Part shown: in pieces, positions 1-9,153 of the stretch
How the letters are laid out: each line of letters opens with the position of its first letter
How positions within the stretch are numbered: the first letter of the stretch is position 1
NCBI GenBank assembly: GCA_029218505.1
Contig: JAQXRL010000158.1
Location: forward strand, 1-34,120
DNA from: Eubacteriales bacterium
GTDB lineage: Bacteria > Bacillota > Clostridia > Christensenellales > Aristaeellaceae
Direction: 5' to 3'
Length of the DNA: 34,120 bases
Translations under genes and position numbers: made by a program
Notes under the pieces: model-generated
What the model saw: the letters and a program-made list of their open reading frames with translations, nothing else
Databases searched by the model: none
Told to the model about the DNA's origin: nothing

Positions 1-2320
1 CCAGGTTCAGATACATCGTCTCCGTCATGAAAGGAATATAGGGCGCCAGCAGCTTCGACAGCGTGGTCAGCACGGTGTACAGCGTTTCAAACGCCGCCAG
101 CTTGTCGCCCTCCATGCCCTTGCCCCAGAAGCGCTGCTTGCAAAGCCGCACATACCAGTTGGACAATTCGTCCACAAAGGCAGAAATGGCGCGGGCGGTT
201 TCCGTAATCTTGTATTGTTCCAGGCCCTCGTCCACATACTGCACCAGCGTGTTCAGCTTGGACAGCACCCATTTGTCCATCAGGGCAAAATCTTCCGGCT
301 TTGCGTGCTGCGTGGCTGGCTTGTAATCGTCAATGGACGCGTACAGCGTAAAGAACGCGTAGGTATTCCACAAAGTGCCCATAAACTTCGACTGCATTTC
401 GCTGACCAGTTCATGAGAGAACCGGGTGGGCAGCCACGGCGCGCCGTTCGCGTAGAAATACCAGCGAACCGCGTCCGCGCCCTGCCGGTTCAACACATCC
501 CATGGATCCACCACATTGCCGATGTGCTTGGACATTTTCCGGCCTTCGGCATCCTGCACATGTCCCAGCACAATGCAGTTTTCAAAGGGCGCCCGGCCAA
601 ACACCAGCGTGCCGATGGCAATGAGCGTATAGAACCAGCCGCGGGTCTGATCGATGGCCTCGGAAATAAAATTCGCCGGGAAGTTCGCCTCAAAGATTTC
701 CTTGTTTTCAAAAGGATAGTGCCACTGGGCGAAAGGCATGGAGCCGGAATCATACCAGCAATCGATCACTTCCGGCGTGCGATGCATTACGCCGCCGCAT
801 TTCTCGCAGGGAATGGTGACCGCATCGATATAAGGACGATGCAATTCGATGTCTTCCGGCACGTTGGCGCCCAGCCGCCGCAGTTCTTCCCGGGAACCGA
901 TCACATGAATGTGTCCGCAGGAGCAAACCCATACCGGCAGCGGCGTGCCCCAATAACGTTCTCTGGACAATCCCCAGTCAATGACGTTTTCCAGGAAGTT
1001 GCCCATGCGCCCTTCCTTGATGTTTTCCGGCATCCAGTTTACCGCCCGGTTGGAAGCCACCAGTTCGTCCCGGATTGCGGTCATGCGAATGAACCATGTC
1101 GCGCGGGCATAGTAAATCAGCGGCGTATCGCAACGCCAACAGAAGGGATAATCATGGGTAAACTCCGCCGCCCGCACCAGCAATCCGCGCTGATCCAGAT
1201 CCGCCAAAATCATGGGGTCCGCTTTTTTCACAAAGGTTCCTGCCCAGGGCGTGGCCTTGTCCATGCACCCTTTGGCGTCCACCAGCTGCAAAAAGGGGAT
1301 CTCGTTATCGCGGCCCACCCGCGCGTCGTCTTCGCCGAATGCCGGCGCAATATGCACGATGCCGGTACCGTCCGTCATGGTGACATAACCGTCCGCCACC
1401 ACGCGGAACGCCTTCTCCGGATGCTCCAGCAAGGCCGGCTGGAAGTCAAACAGCGGCTCGTAGCGCATGCCCACCAAATCTCTGCCGGGCATGGTGCGCA
1501 TGTCGGAAATCTGGGCGTCGTCGCCCAGCACTGCGCCGATAAGCGCCGTGGCCATGATGATGGTTCTGCCTTCGCAGACGAAGCGGCCGTATTCCTCGTC
1601 CGGATTGACGCACAGCGCCACGTTGCTGGGCAGCGTCCATGGCGTGGTCGTCCAGGCATATAAATACGTGTTTTCCTCGCCGGTTACCTTGAAGCGCACG
1701 AACGCGGATTTCTCCGTCACGCTTTTGTATCCCTGGGAAACCTCATGGGAGGACAGCGCCGTACCACAGCGCGGGCAATAAGGCACAATCTTATGCCCTT
1801 TGTACAGCAGCCCCTTGTCCGCGATGGTCTTCAGCGACCACCATTCGCTTTCGATATAATCGTTGTCATACGTGATGTACGGATGTTCCATATCCGCCCA
1901 GAAGCCCACCCGGTCGGACATCTTTTCCCATTCGCCCTTGTATTTCCAAACGGATTCCTTGCATTTGCAGATGAACGGCTCGATGCCATATTGTTCAATT
2001 TGTTCCTTGCCGTCCAACCCGAGTTGTTTTTCCACTTCCAATTCCACCGGCAGGCCGTGGGTATCCCATCCTGCCTTCCGGGTAACGCTTTTGCCCTTCA
2101 TGGTCTGATATCGGGGAATCAAATCCTTGATGGCGCGCGTTTCAATGTGACCAATATGGGGCTTGCCATTGGCCGTCGGAGGACCATCATAAAAGGTAAA
2201 CACATCGCTGCCCTTGCGCAGATCCATCGTTTTTTCAAAAATGCGATTGTCATGCCAGTACTTTAGAACCGCTTCCTCCCGGGAAAGAAAATCCATGTTG
2301 GCAGGCGCTTTCTCAAACAC
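1..2320 (-). CDS. ileS: Isoleucyl-tRNA synthetase, N-terminal and central part (gene continues beyond left edge); probable GTG start at 2318-2320
   Basis: Reverse-complement translation reads VFEKAPANMDFLSREEAVLKYWHDNRIFEK...FYDGPPTANGKPHIGHIETRAIKDLIPRYQTMKG...GWDTHGLPVELEVEK...GRKMSKHIGNVVDPWDV, with HIGH and KMSKH signatures. SD-like GGAGGG lies just upstream of the GTG. Missing from the ORF track because it has no stop inside the window. Confidence 0.95.
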   Translation of the reverse strand, partial: MFEKAPANMDFLSREEAVLKYWHDNRIFEKTMDLRKGSDVFTFYDGPPTANGKPHIGHIETRAIKDLIPRYQTMKGKSVTRKAGWDTHGLPVELEVEKQLGLDGKEQIEQYGIEPFICKCKESVWKYKGEWEKMSDRVGFWADMEHPYITYDNDYIESEWWSLKTIADKGLLYKGHKIVPYCPRCGTALSSHEVSQGYKSVTEKSAFVRFKVTGEENTYLYAWTTTPWTLPSNVALCVNPDEEYGRFVCEGRTIIMATALIGAVLGDDAQISDMRTMPGRDLVGMRYEPLFDFQPALLEHPEKAFRVVADGYVTMTDGTGIVHIAPAFGEDDARVGRDNEIPFLQLVDAKGCMDKATPWAGTFVKKADPMILADLDQRGLLVRAAEFTHDYPFCWRCDTPLIYYARATWFIRMTAIRDELVASNRAVNWMPENIKEGRMGNFLENVIDWGLSRERYWGTPLPVWVCSCGHIHVIGSREELRRLGANVPEDIELHRPYIDAVTIPCEKCGGVMHRTPEVIDCWYDSGSMPFAQWHYPFENKEIFEANFPANFISEAIDQTRGWFYTLIAIGTLVFGRAPFENCIVLGHVQDAEGRKMSKHIGNVVDPWDVLNRQGADAVRWYFYANGAPWLPTRFSHELVSEMQSKFMGTLWNTYAFFTLYASIDDYKPATQHAKPEDFALMDKWVLSKLNTLVQYVDEGLEQYKITETARAISAFVDELSNWYVRLCKQRFWGKGMEGDKLAAFETLYTVLTTLSKLLAPYIPFMTETMYLNL

Positions 2321-2340
2321 GCGTATCCCTCCAAAACAAA

Positions 2341-2600
2341 AATAAGCCTCGTCCGACATGGGACGATGGCTCGCGGTACCACCCAACTTGGCGCATTTGC
2401 GCCCTCTCATGGCGCGCATGCACGCGCCTTCGCGATAACGGGCGAACCCGGCGCTGCTTAATTGCGAAACGATCGCGTTCGGCATGCGGCTCCAGGGCGA
2501 TTTCCCTGCGGCGGCGCTTGCCGGACTTCCACCATCCTCCGGCTCGCTTCAAAGCCCTTTCCGCGGGCGTTCCCTATCAAAGCGTTTCCTATGATTTTAT
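2341..2600 (-). promoter_or_regulatory. T-box leader (Ile specifier ATC at 2499-2501) with terminator hairpin at 2346-2370 followed by T-rich TTATTTTTG
   Basis: Minus strand contains AAGTTGGGTGGTACCGCGAGCC (canonical T-box bulge sequence). Stem-I-like AGCGAGCCGGAGGATGGTGGAAGTCCGG is followed by GGGAAATCGCCCTGGAGCC with ATC in the expected specifier position. Terminator stem is GCCATCGTCC/GGACGAGGC. Located directly upstream of ileS. Confidence 0.93.
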
Positions 2601-2604
2601 TATA
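2599..2604 (-). promoter_or_regulatory. -10 box (TATAAT) of the promoter for the T-box/ileS transcript
   Basis: Minus strand TTTTGTATTGATCGGCTATAATAAAATC just upstream of the T-box leader; -35 box is weak. Confidence 0.6.
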
Positions 2605-2648
2605 GCCGATCAATACAAAACCAGAAAGCGTGGGCGTGTTAATTTCCA

Positions 2649-3152
2649 TCACTGCGCCCTTCCCACGCGAAACCTGTGGCTTCGAAGCCCGCCGCATGCC
2701 GATGAAGCGCAGGCATCCCGCGCGGCGCGTTCTGCCCGAACATATTTGGGATTTCCGGGGCACTGGTGCATCGCTACGGTGAGAAACGTCAGCGCTTTTT
2801 CATATTCCCGCAGCCGATACAGCACCGCGCCAAAGAGATAATTCCATTCCGCGCAGCGGGTGCTGAACCGCATCAATTGCGCCCGGGCGTCCTGCAGCAA
2901 ACCGCCCTGGATCATCGTTTCTATCTTCTGCAATTGCTCCGCTTCGGCGCAGCGCTGCCCATCCGCCTTTGCTTCGCTCAGGCATTGCCGGTATGCCGCG
3001 TTGATCTGCGCCATCTTCTCGTTGGCCCAATCCCGTTCCGGTCCGGCCATGAACCGGTCCGGATGCCAGCGCCGGGCCAGTTTTCGATAAGCTTCCCGAA
3101 TCTGCGCCTGGGTCGCTCCATGAACCACGTTCAAGATCTCATAGGCGTTCAA
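2649..3152 (-). CDS. J-domain (DnaJ-like) protein with a short C-terminal helical, possibly TPR-like region
   Basis: MNAYEILNVVHGATQAQIREAYRKLARRWHPDRFMAGPE...: J-domain with HPD motif. Confidence 0.85.
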   Translation of the reverse strand: MNAYEILNVVHGATQAQIREAYRKLARRWHPDRFMAGPERDWANEKMAQINAAYRQCLSEAKADGQRCAEAEQLQKIETMIQGGLLQDARAQLMRFSTRCAEWNYLFGAVLYRLREYEKALTFLTVAMHQCPGNPKYVRAERAARDACASSACGGLRSHRFRVGRAQ

Positions 3153-3578
3153 CGTCTATCACTCCATCCTGAAAGTCGCGCAAGCCCGTTCGTCCGCAAA
3201 AGATTTTATGCATTCCAACGCCAGCGCAACCCAATCCAACAAAAAAAATCGCCAATATGATACATTTTATCAGCCGTTCGTTCTTCTGTCAAGCACAGAT
3301 TTCTTCCTCGGGAAATCATTTCAAAAATGTTGCAAATATTATCCACTTAGGAAATTTCTATCAAAATGCCGTCCCGCCTGTTTACTATGTTCCCAAAATA
3401 TACTACAATATTCTTTGGTAGTATTGGGATTTTTGTCAATTCCTGGCGAATAAAGGACGTGACTTCCTTGCAGCATCGCGCAAACCGGCGCACTTTCGAC
3501 AACGCTCGCAGGCGGAAACAAAACAGCGCTCATATTTTGCGCTGTCTTTTGTTGTGCTTTCCGCATGGATTGGTGCTG

Positions 3579-4013
3579 ATGTGGAAAAACAGCTGCACGT
3601 GGCGGCGTTCTTTGAAAATCGCCATAACCTGCGTCTATGTGGCATTGGCGCTCACGGTGGTGCTATATCCCGCTCCCGGCAAGGAAAAATCGGGCAGCGT
3701 GGAAATCGTCGGTCTGCAACGCGAAGTGGAGGTATTTGGTCCGGAACTTCCCGAAACCATGCCCGAAAGCAATTACGCCTATACCGCGACCGATTCCGTC
3801 GTGTTAACCTCAAACGGCGACGACGACACCGTATACGTATATGCATCCAAGGGCGCCAGCTGCTATCATCTTTTTGAATGCAAATACGCGTTTGCCAGCG
3901 CGCAGCGCCTGACGGTTTACGAAGCAACATTCCTGGGATACACGCCTTGCGGGCTGTGCCATCCGCCGGAATATGGTCAAGAAAACGCGCCCGCCGAAGG
4001 AGAAAACCCATGA
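3579..4013 (+). CDS. Small single-pass membrane/secreted protein with C-terminal Cys-rich (CYHLFEC...CGLCHPP) motif
   Basis: ORF 3366..4013; internal ATG at 3579 gives MWKNSCTWRRSLKIAITCVYVALALTVVLYP (TM/signal) and C-terminal VYVYASKGASCYHLFECKYAFASAQRLTVYEATFLGYTPCGLCHPP. Stop overlaps the rnhB start (ATGA). Confidence 0.65.
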   Translation: MWKNSCTWRRSLKIAITCVYVALALTVVLYPAPGKEKSGSVEIVGLQREVEVFGPELPETMPESNYAYTATDSVVLTSNGDDDTVYVYASKGASCYHLFECKYAFASAQRLTVYEATFLGYTPCGLCHPPEYGQENAPAEGENP

Positions 4014-4636
4014 CAAGGGAAACCGCAACGCAAAAGCTCGAACGCATGACGGCGATCGAGCTTTCTCTGTGGAAAGACAATCTGTCCGTGGCAGGCATTG
4101 ACGAAGTGGGCCGGGGACCTTTGGCAGGCCCAGTGGTAACGGCGTGCGTCTGCATTCCCCGGGAAAAACTGATTCCCGGAGTAGACGATTCCAAAAAGCT
4201 TTCGGAAAAACGCCGGGAAGCGCTGTTCCATCCCCTGCTTGATGCTGCCGACTATGCAAAAACCGCCTTTGTGTCCCCGCAGCGCATTGATCAAATCAAT
4301 ATTCTAAACGCCACCAAAGAGGCCATGGAAGAATGCGGCCGCGATTTCCGCGGCATTTTCCTGGTGGACGCGGTAACGGGGCTTTCCCTGCCGGGAGAAG
4401 TCCGTTCTCTGGTTCACGGAGACGCCATCAGCTATATGATTGCGGCGGCGTCCATCGTGGCAAAGGTCACGCGGGATCGGTATATGATCGCCCTGGACGA
4501 AAAATATCCCATGTATGGCTTCGCAAAAAACAAGGGATACGGTACCGCTGAACACATCGCCGCGCTAAAAAAATATGGCCCGTGCCCGGAGCACAGGCGC
4601 AGCTTCATCTCCAAATTCGTGGTGAATGCGCCGTGA
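4010..4636 (+). CDS. rnhB: Ribonuclease HII
   Basis: MTRETATQKLERMTAIELSLWKDNLSVAGIDEVGRGPLAGPVVTACV...; DEVGRGPLAGPV motif. SD GAAGGAG upstream of ATG 4010. The ORF-track start at 3878 is extended. Confidence 0.96.
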   Translation: MTRETATQKLERMTAIELSLWKDNLSVAGIDEVGRGPLAGPVVTACVCIPREKLIPGVDDSKKLSEKRREALFHPLLDAADYAKTAFVSPQRIDQINILNATKEAMEECGRDFRGIFLVDAVTGLSLPGEVRSLVHGDAISYMIAAASIVAKVTRDRYMIALDEKYPMYGFAKNKGYGTAEHIAALKKYGPCPEHRRSFISKFVVNAP

Positions 4637-4989
4637 ACCGCCGGCAAATTGGCGCGGAAGGCGAAGCCATTGCTCGCCGGATGTTGGAACAGGCAGGCAT
4701 GGTCATCCTGCAAATGAATTATCGCTGCCGCTATGGCGAAATTGACATCATTGCCCGGGACGGCGAACGCACGGTGTTCGTGGAAGTCAAGCGGCGTTCC
4801 GGCGTGGGATACGGTTCTCCCGGGGAAGCCGTGGACGCAAGAAAGCAACGCAAAATCGTGCTGACCGCCCTGGCGTATATGCAGGCAAACGGCCTGCTGG
4901 ACAGCCCCATTCGCTTTGACGTCGTGGAAATTCTTCCGGACGCGGCGCGGCACATTCCCGGCGCCTTTGACGCTACCGGCGTCTGCTGA
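4633..4989 (+). CDS. YraN family (UPF0102) nuclease-fold protein
   Basis: GTG start at 4633 overlapping the rnhB stop: VNRRQIGAEGEAIARRMLEQAGMVILQMNYRCRYGEIDIIARDGERTVFVEVKRRSG...; family pattern GEIDIIA...FVEVK. Confidence 0.93.
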   Translation: MNRRQIGAEGEAIARRMLEQAGMVILQMNYRCRYGEIDIIARDGERTVFVEVKRRSGVGYGSPGEAVDARKQRKIVLTALAYMQANGLLDSPIRFDVVEILPDAARHIPGAFDATGVC

Positions 4990-5020
4990 GGCAAACTTCC
5001 CGGCGCCTTGGCCGCCTTTG

Positions 5021-7417
5021 TCAGCGCGTTTCCTCCATGTTTCGGCGGTATTCGCTGGGGGACATATCATAGAATTTCCGAAAACACCGGGTAAACGTCC
5101 GATAATTGTTAAAGCCGGCGCGCTCCGAAATCTCCGCAATGGTAAACGCGCTGTTTCCCATCAGTTCCCGCGCCCGTTCCACCCTGCAATGGCTCAGATA
5201 ATCCGGAAAGCTTTCTCCCGTCAGATTTTTTACAATTTTGGAAAAATACCCCTCGGAAAGCCGCCAATGCTCCGCCGCGCTGCAAAGGCTGATATCCCGG
5301 TTCCAATTCGCATGGATGTATTCGTCCAGTTCCTTTTGCCCCACCGGCAACCCGCTGGTCTCCATTTGAATCGCGCTGCCCGCCCGTTCAAACATGCCGT
5401 GCAAATATGTCATGGCGTCTTCAAACGTGTCGCAGTTCTCCAGCCGGGCGCACATGTCCCGATAATCTCCCAAGATGAATTCCGCGTCCCGGCCAGAGGA
5501 TGTCATCGCTTTGTACAGCACATCCAGTCCGCCCACCAGCAATTTCCGCATGACGGAACAAGAGATGCCGTCTTCGCACAGCCGTTCATGCAAAAAGCCC
5601 TGCATTTCGTTCCAGGCTTCGTGAACCTTTCCCACATGCAGCAGGGCGATCATCCGGGTTTCCAGGCGCACCGGAGTCAATGCCGGAACCTTGCCATCCA
5701 CGGTTTCCTGCCGAAGAACATCCCACACGCCGCCGGAAGACTGGCTGCGCAAAAAGCATCCCTCAAAGCCCTGGGCGCATTGATCCGCCATTTCCCGCAA
5801 AAGCGCCGCGTTTTCCCGAGCGCTCATGCAGCGCGGACGCGGCATGGACGCCGCATACAGCACCGTTGCGCCAAAATTCGCGATTGTCTGCTCCTGAACC
5901 TGGTCCATTCGCGCGGCGGCTTTCAATCGAAAGGCCTCCGGCGACATGTCATGCGAAAACACGACAAAGATTTCCCCGTCCATCACCGCCGTGCGCACAC
6001 AGAACGCGTCGCTCATCAGTCCATGAATGCTGTGCGCCACCAGGCGCAGCATGCGATTCAGGGATTCCGGCATATGTTGCTGTCGCATTACGTGAGAATG
6101 GGAAAAGCGCACCACCACCAATTGCAAATACTTTTCAGAAAATGCGTTCAGCCATTCCACGCATTCCGGGCCTTCGCTGTTATGCAGCACATGATAGAAC
6201 GCCAAATCGTCCAACATGGGCGTCAGCGCATCCACGGTACGGTTCAGTTTGGCGTTGTCCATCAGCACCTCGTCCACCAATCTGCCGATCGCGGTCAGCT
6301 CATCGGGCGACTTCCCGGCGGCAATTCGCCCCTGGGCCACAAGGGCGTTGATGAGCGTGCCCACGGGCTGATACAGCTTCCTGGAACATCGCAGCGCAAT
6401 TACCGTCACCGCCAGGGAAAAACACAGCGTGAGCATGGCGGAGGTGATCCATGCCTTGTACACATGGCGGTTTTGAAGCGCATTGGACGTGAGATAAACG
6501 TATTGCAAATTGCCAAACGGCAGCTTCTTCTTGCTGATCTGATATTGCCTTCCGTTTAGCGCAACATGGGTGCTTTCGTTTTCCAGCAACGCTTGAATTT
6601 CGGCATCCGTGGGCAAATCGTCCTGATCCAATCCCGCGAAGCCCAACAGTTCCGTGCCGTTGCAAAGCATCTTCGCATCCGTCAGCTTTTCCCCGAATTG
6701 TTCCACCCGGGGCTGGATCACCGCGCAGACATACGCCTTGGGCTGGGATTCCCCCAGGGGCAAGGGCATGATCTCCAGCATATATCCAACCCCCATTACC
6801 CCCTGGGGATTGGGCACATACGTGAGCCTCTTTACGGACAAAATCTGCTGCTTCAACGTTTGCGCCTGATCCCAGTCTCCCGTGATGCGATATCGCAAAT
6901 ATGTATCCGCGCCCTCGCTGCCAATGCTCACAATGATATCCAACCGCGGCACGTACAAAAACAGGCTCTTCAAGCCCTCCGCGCTGGACATCACGCTTTC
7001 AATGCGCTCGGATATGCCCAAAATGGCCTGTATCCGCGCCTGTTCGCCGGAACGGCCCGCTTGCAGCAGCGCGACATCCGATGAACTGGCCAAATTCAAA
7101 ATGGCGCCATTGATTCCCGCAAGCTGCATGCGAATGCTTTCCACGTCCTGATCGCAAATCTGCGTGCGCAGATTTCCAATCTGCTGATCCATATACCGGG
7201 TCAAAAAGAAGGATGTGCACAATCCGGACACAAGCACCGCCAGCACCACCAACACCGTCGTCGTCCGCATCAACCGCATTTGATAGCTGTGCACGCCCGA
7301 AGCCTCGTGAAACAGATTCCCGAGACGCCGCACATATCCTGCGGACTTTTCCAAAGGCCGGCCACACCCCATTGGCGCAAAACCGCCTTGACGGACATCC
7401 TTCCTCAGTCGCTTCAC
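5021..7417 (-). CDS. Transmembrane sensor / AraC-family transcriptional regulator (two TM segments, extracytoplasmic domain, C-terminal HTH)
   Basis: ORF 5021..7453. C-terminus LCSAAEHWRLSEGYFSKIVKNLTGESFPDYLSHCRVERARELMGNSAFTIAEISERAGFNNYRTFTRCFRKFYDMSPSEYRRNM is an AraC HTH. TM segments near the N-terminus and mid-protein. GTG at 7415-7417 has good SD (GGAG, 7-nt spacing), better than the ATG at 7453. Confidence 0.9.
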   Translation of the reverse strand: MKRLRKDVRQGGFAPMGCGRPLEKSAGYVRRLGNLFHEASGVHSYQMRLMRTTTVLVVLAVLVSGLCTSFFLTRYMDQQIGNLRTQICDQDVESIRMQLAGINGAILNLASSSDVALLQAGRSGEQARIQAILGISERIESVMSSAEGLKSLFLYVPRLDIIVSIGSEGADTYLRYRITGDWDQAQTLKQQILSVKRLTYVPNPQGVMGVGYMLEIMPLPLGESQPKAYVCAVIQPRVEQFGEKLTDAKMLCNGTELLGFAGLDQDDLPTDAEIQALLENESTHVALNGRQYQISKKKLPFGNLQYVYLTSNALQNRHVYKAWITSAMLTLCFSLAVTVIALRCSRKLYQPVGTLINALVAQGRIAAGKSPDELTAIGRLVDEVLMDNAKLNRTVDALTPMLDDLAFYHVLHNSEGPECVEWLNAFSEKYLQLVVVRFSHSHVMRQQHMPESLNRMLRLVAHSIHGLMSDAFCVRTAVMDGEIFVVFSHDMSPEAFRLKAAARMDQVQEQTIANFGATVLYAASMPRPRCMSARENAALLREMADQCAQGFEGCFLRSQSSGGVWDVLRQETVDGKVPALTPVRLETRMIALLHVGKVHEAWNEMQGFLHERLCEDGISCSVMRKLLVGGLDVLYKAMTSSGRDAEFILGDYRDMCARLENCDTFEDAMTYLHGMFERAGSAIQMETSGLPVGQKELDEYIHANWNRDISLCSAAEHWRLSEGYFSKIVKNLTGESFPDYLSHCRVERARELMGNSAFTIAEISERAGFNNYRTFTRCFRKFYDMSPSEYRRNMEETR

Positions 7418-7458
7418 ACGATCACTCCAAAACCAGTTTTCATTTTTGAACATGTATG

Positions 7459-7486
7459 CCCGGAGAGATCATACAATCTCTCCGGG
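7459..7486. other. Perfect 11-bp inverted repeat with 6-nt loop between solute-binding protein and regulator genes
   Basis: cccggagagat-catacа region: left arm cccggagagat (7459-7469), right arm atctctccggg (7476-7486); no T-run on either strand. Confidence 0.8.
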
Positions 7487-7515
7487 TTCATGTCAATGGT
7501 GCAGCCGCAACAAAT

Positions 7516-9036
7516 TCACTTGCTCAGGTTATAATTGTCATTCACTTCCTGGGTAATCTGATCCATGCCATACTCCTTCAGTTCCTTCAACAGGCTTTCG
7601 AAGGAATCCCAGTCGGAAATGCCCATGATGTAATTGTCCATTTCGTCCTTCATCGGGGACCAGATATCGGCGCTCAGCTTGCGGTTGGTTTCCGTGTCCG
7701 TGAGGGAAGCGGGCAGCGCGTAATAGGCAAATTCCGCATTGTCCACATACGCATGATAGGCCAGCGCGTCTACCTCGTCCAACTCCTCCAGCGTTTTGCC
7801 CTGGAAGGTGATCTGCAGGAAATTGTCCTCCGTCCAAACCTGCGCCCATGTGCCCTTTGCAATGCCTGCGCCCCGGGCGTTTTCCCAGCTGGTGCAATAG
7901 GGTTCCAGCAATCTGGGCTCGCCGTCCACCTTTTCGTGATGTACGCCCTCAACCCCGAAGTTCGTCAGTTCAATGCCCTCGTCGGAGAACAAGTAGTCGA
8001 TGAACATCATGCAGGCTTCGGGATCCTTCGCCGTGGAGGAAATGGCCATGCAGGTGCTGTAGGGATAGCGGCCCTGAATGTTCTGGCCGCCCACGCCCTT
8101 CATGGGCGGAATGTATCCCAGCAGCGCTTTTTCAAAGCCGTTGGCGCGCAGGGACTTGGTGAGCTTCGTGGATTCATTGCCGGTGGCATACGTGACGCCC
8201 ACCTTGTCCGTGGAAACCAATTCGTCCCGGGAAGGAATATCTCGAACGGTGTATTCGGAATCAATCAAGCCCTCGGAATACAGCTGCCGGAGCAAATCCA
8301 CGCAGTTTTTGAATTCCGGATGCTCATACATGGGAATCAGCTTGCCTTCGTATTCCGTGTAATCCCCCACTACCCGCTTGATGCCGAACGCATCCAGGAA
8401 CACCTGCAAATCGCCGTTCAAAACCATAAACGGGATCTCATCCGCCATGCCGTTGCCGTTGGGGTCGTCGTTTTTGAAGCGGCGCATCACTTCCACGAAT
8501 TCTTCCACGGTGGTGGGCGCTTCCAGATTCAGCGTTTCCAGCCAATCGTAACGAATCATCATGGAATTCAAATACGGGAACGCGTTGTACTGCTTCACGG
8601 AATAGATGCCGCCGTTATAATCGTACTGATAGGGCATGGATTCCTCCGTCCAGAAGCGGGTAATGTTCTGGCCGTATTTTTCCAACAGGTTGTTTTCCGG
8701 ATCGTCCAGGCGCAGCACCGCATCCTGCTCCACCCACGCGGCGGGAACGGCCTGCTTCCAAAGGAAGCTGATCACGTCTGGCAGTTCGCCGGACGCCAGC
8801 ACGGTGTTGATTTTCTCGTCAAAGTTTGCCGACGGCACATAGGTGTATTCCAGCTTGATGTTCAATTTTTCCTGAACCGCCTGTTCCACCGCGTTGTTTT
8901 CCTTGTTGGAATTGACGCCTTCCAAAATGGTAATGGTGATCGTCTCATCCTCCGGCAGGGAACGAGCCGCTTCGGCCAGCCCGCCCGTGCTCAGCAAACA
9001 CAAAACCAGAATCAACGCCAAAATGGTTTTTTTCAT
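7516..9036 (-). CDS. Extracellular solute-binding protein of a carbohydrate ABC transporter (LplA-like)
   Basis: MKKTILALILVLCLLSTGGLAEAARSLPEDETITITILEGVNSNKENNAVEQAVQEKLNIKLEYTYVPSANFDEKINTVLASGELPDVISF...; signal peptide and family pattern; permease genes adjacent. Confidence 0.9.
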   Translation of the reverse strand: MKKTILALILVLCLLSTGGLAEAARSLPEDETITITILEGVNSNKENNAVEQAVQEKLNIKLEYTYVPSANFDEKINTVLASGELPDVISFLWKQAVPAAWVEQDAVLRLDDPENNLLEKYGQNITRFWTEESMPYQYDYNGGIYSVKQYNAFPYLNSMMIRYDWLETLNLEAPTTVEEFVEVMRRFKNDDPNGNGMADEIPFMVLNGDLQVFLDAFGIKRVVGDYTEYEGKLIPMYEHPEFKNCVDLLRQLYSEGLIDSEYTVRDIPSRDELVSTDKVGVTYATGNESTKLTKSLRANGFEKALLGYIPPMKGVGGQNIQGRYPYSTCMAISSTAKDPEACMMFIDYLFSDEGIELTNFGVEGVHHEKVDGEPRLLEPYCTSWENARGAGIAKGTWAQVWTEDNFLQITFQGKTLEELDEVDALAYHAYVDNAEFAYYALPASLTDTETNRKLSADIWSPMKDEMDNYIMGISDWDSFESLLKELKEYGMDQITQEVNDNYNLSK

Positions 9037-9153
9037 GTTTTTCTCCTCCGATGTGAATTCTATTCAGCCACGCCGGCCGCCTTTTCGGAAAAAACCGCTT
9101 CCGCTAGCAAGAAACGCTCCCCTTCCAAGGCTTTGCGGCGCGTACTTCTGCGT

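Noticed and set aside
215-1663. 482-aa plus-strand ORF
   Set aside because: Antisense to ileS, whose frame is clear although absent from the ORF track.
4916-6559. 547-aa plus-strand ORF
   Set aside because: Antisense to the AraC-type regulator; no domain, shadow-ORF composition.
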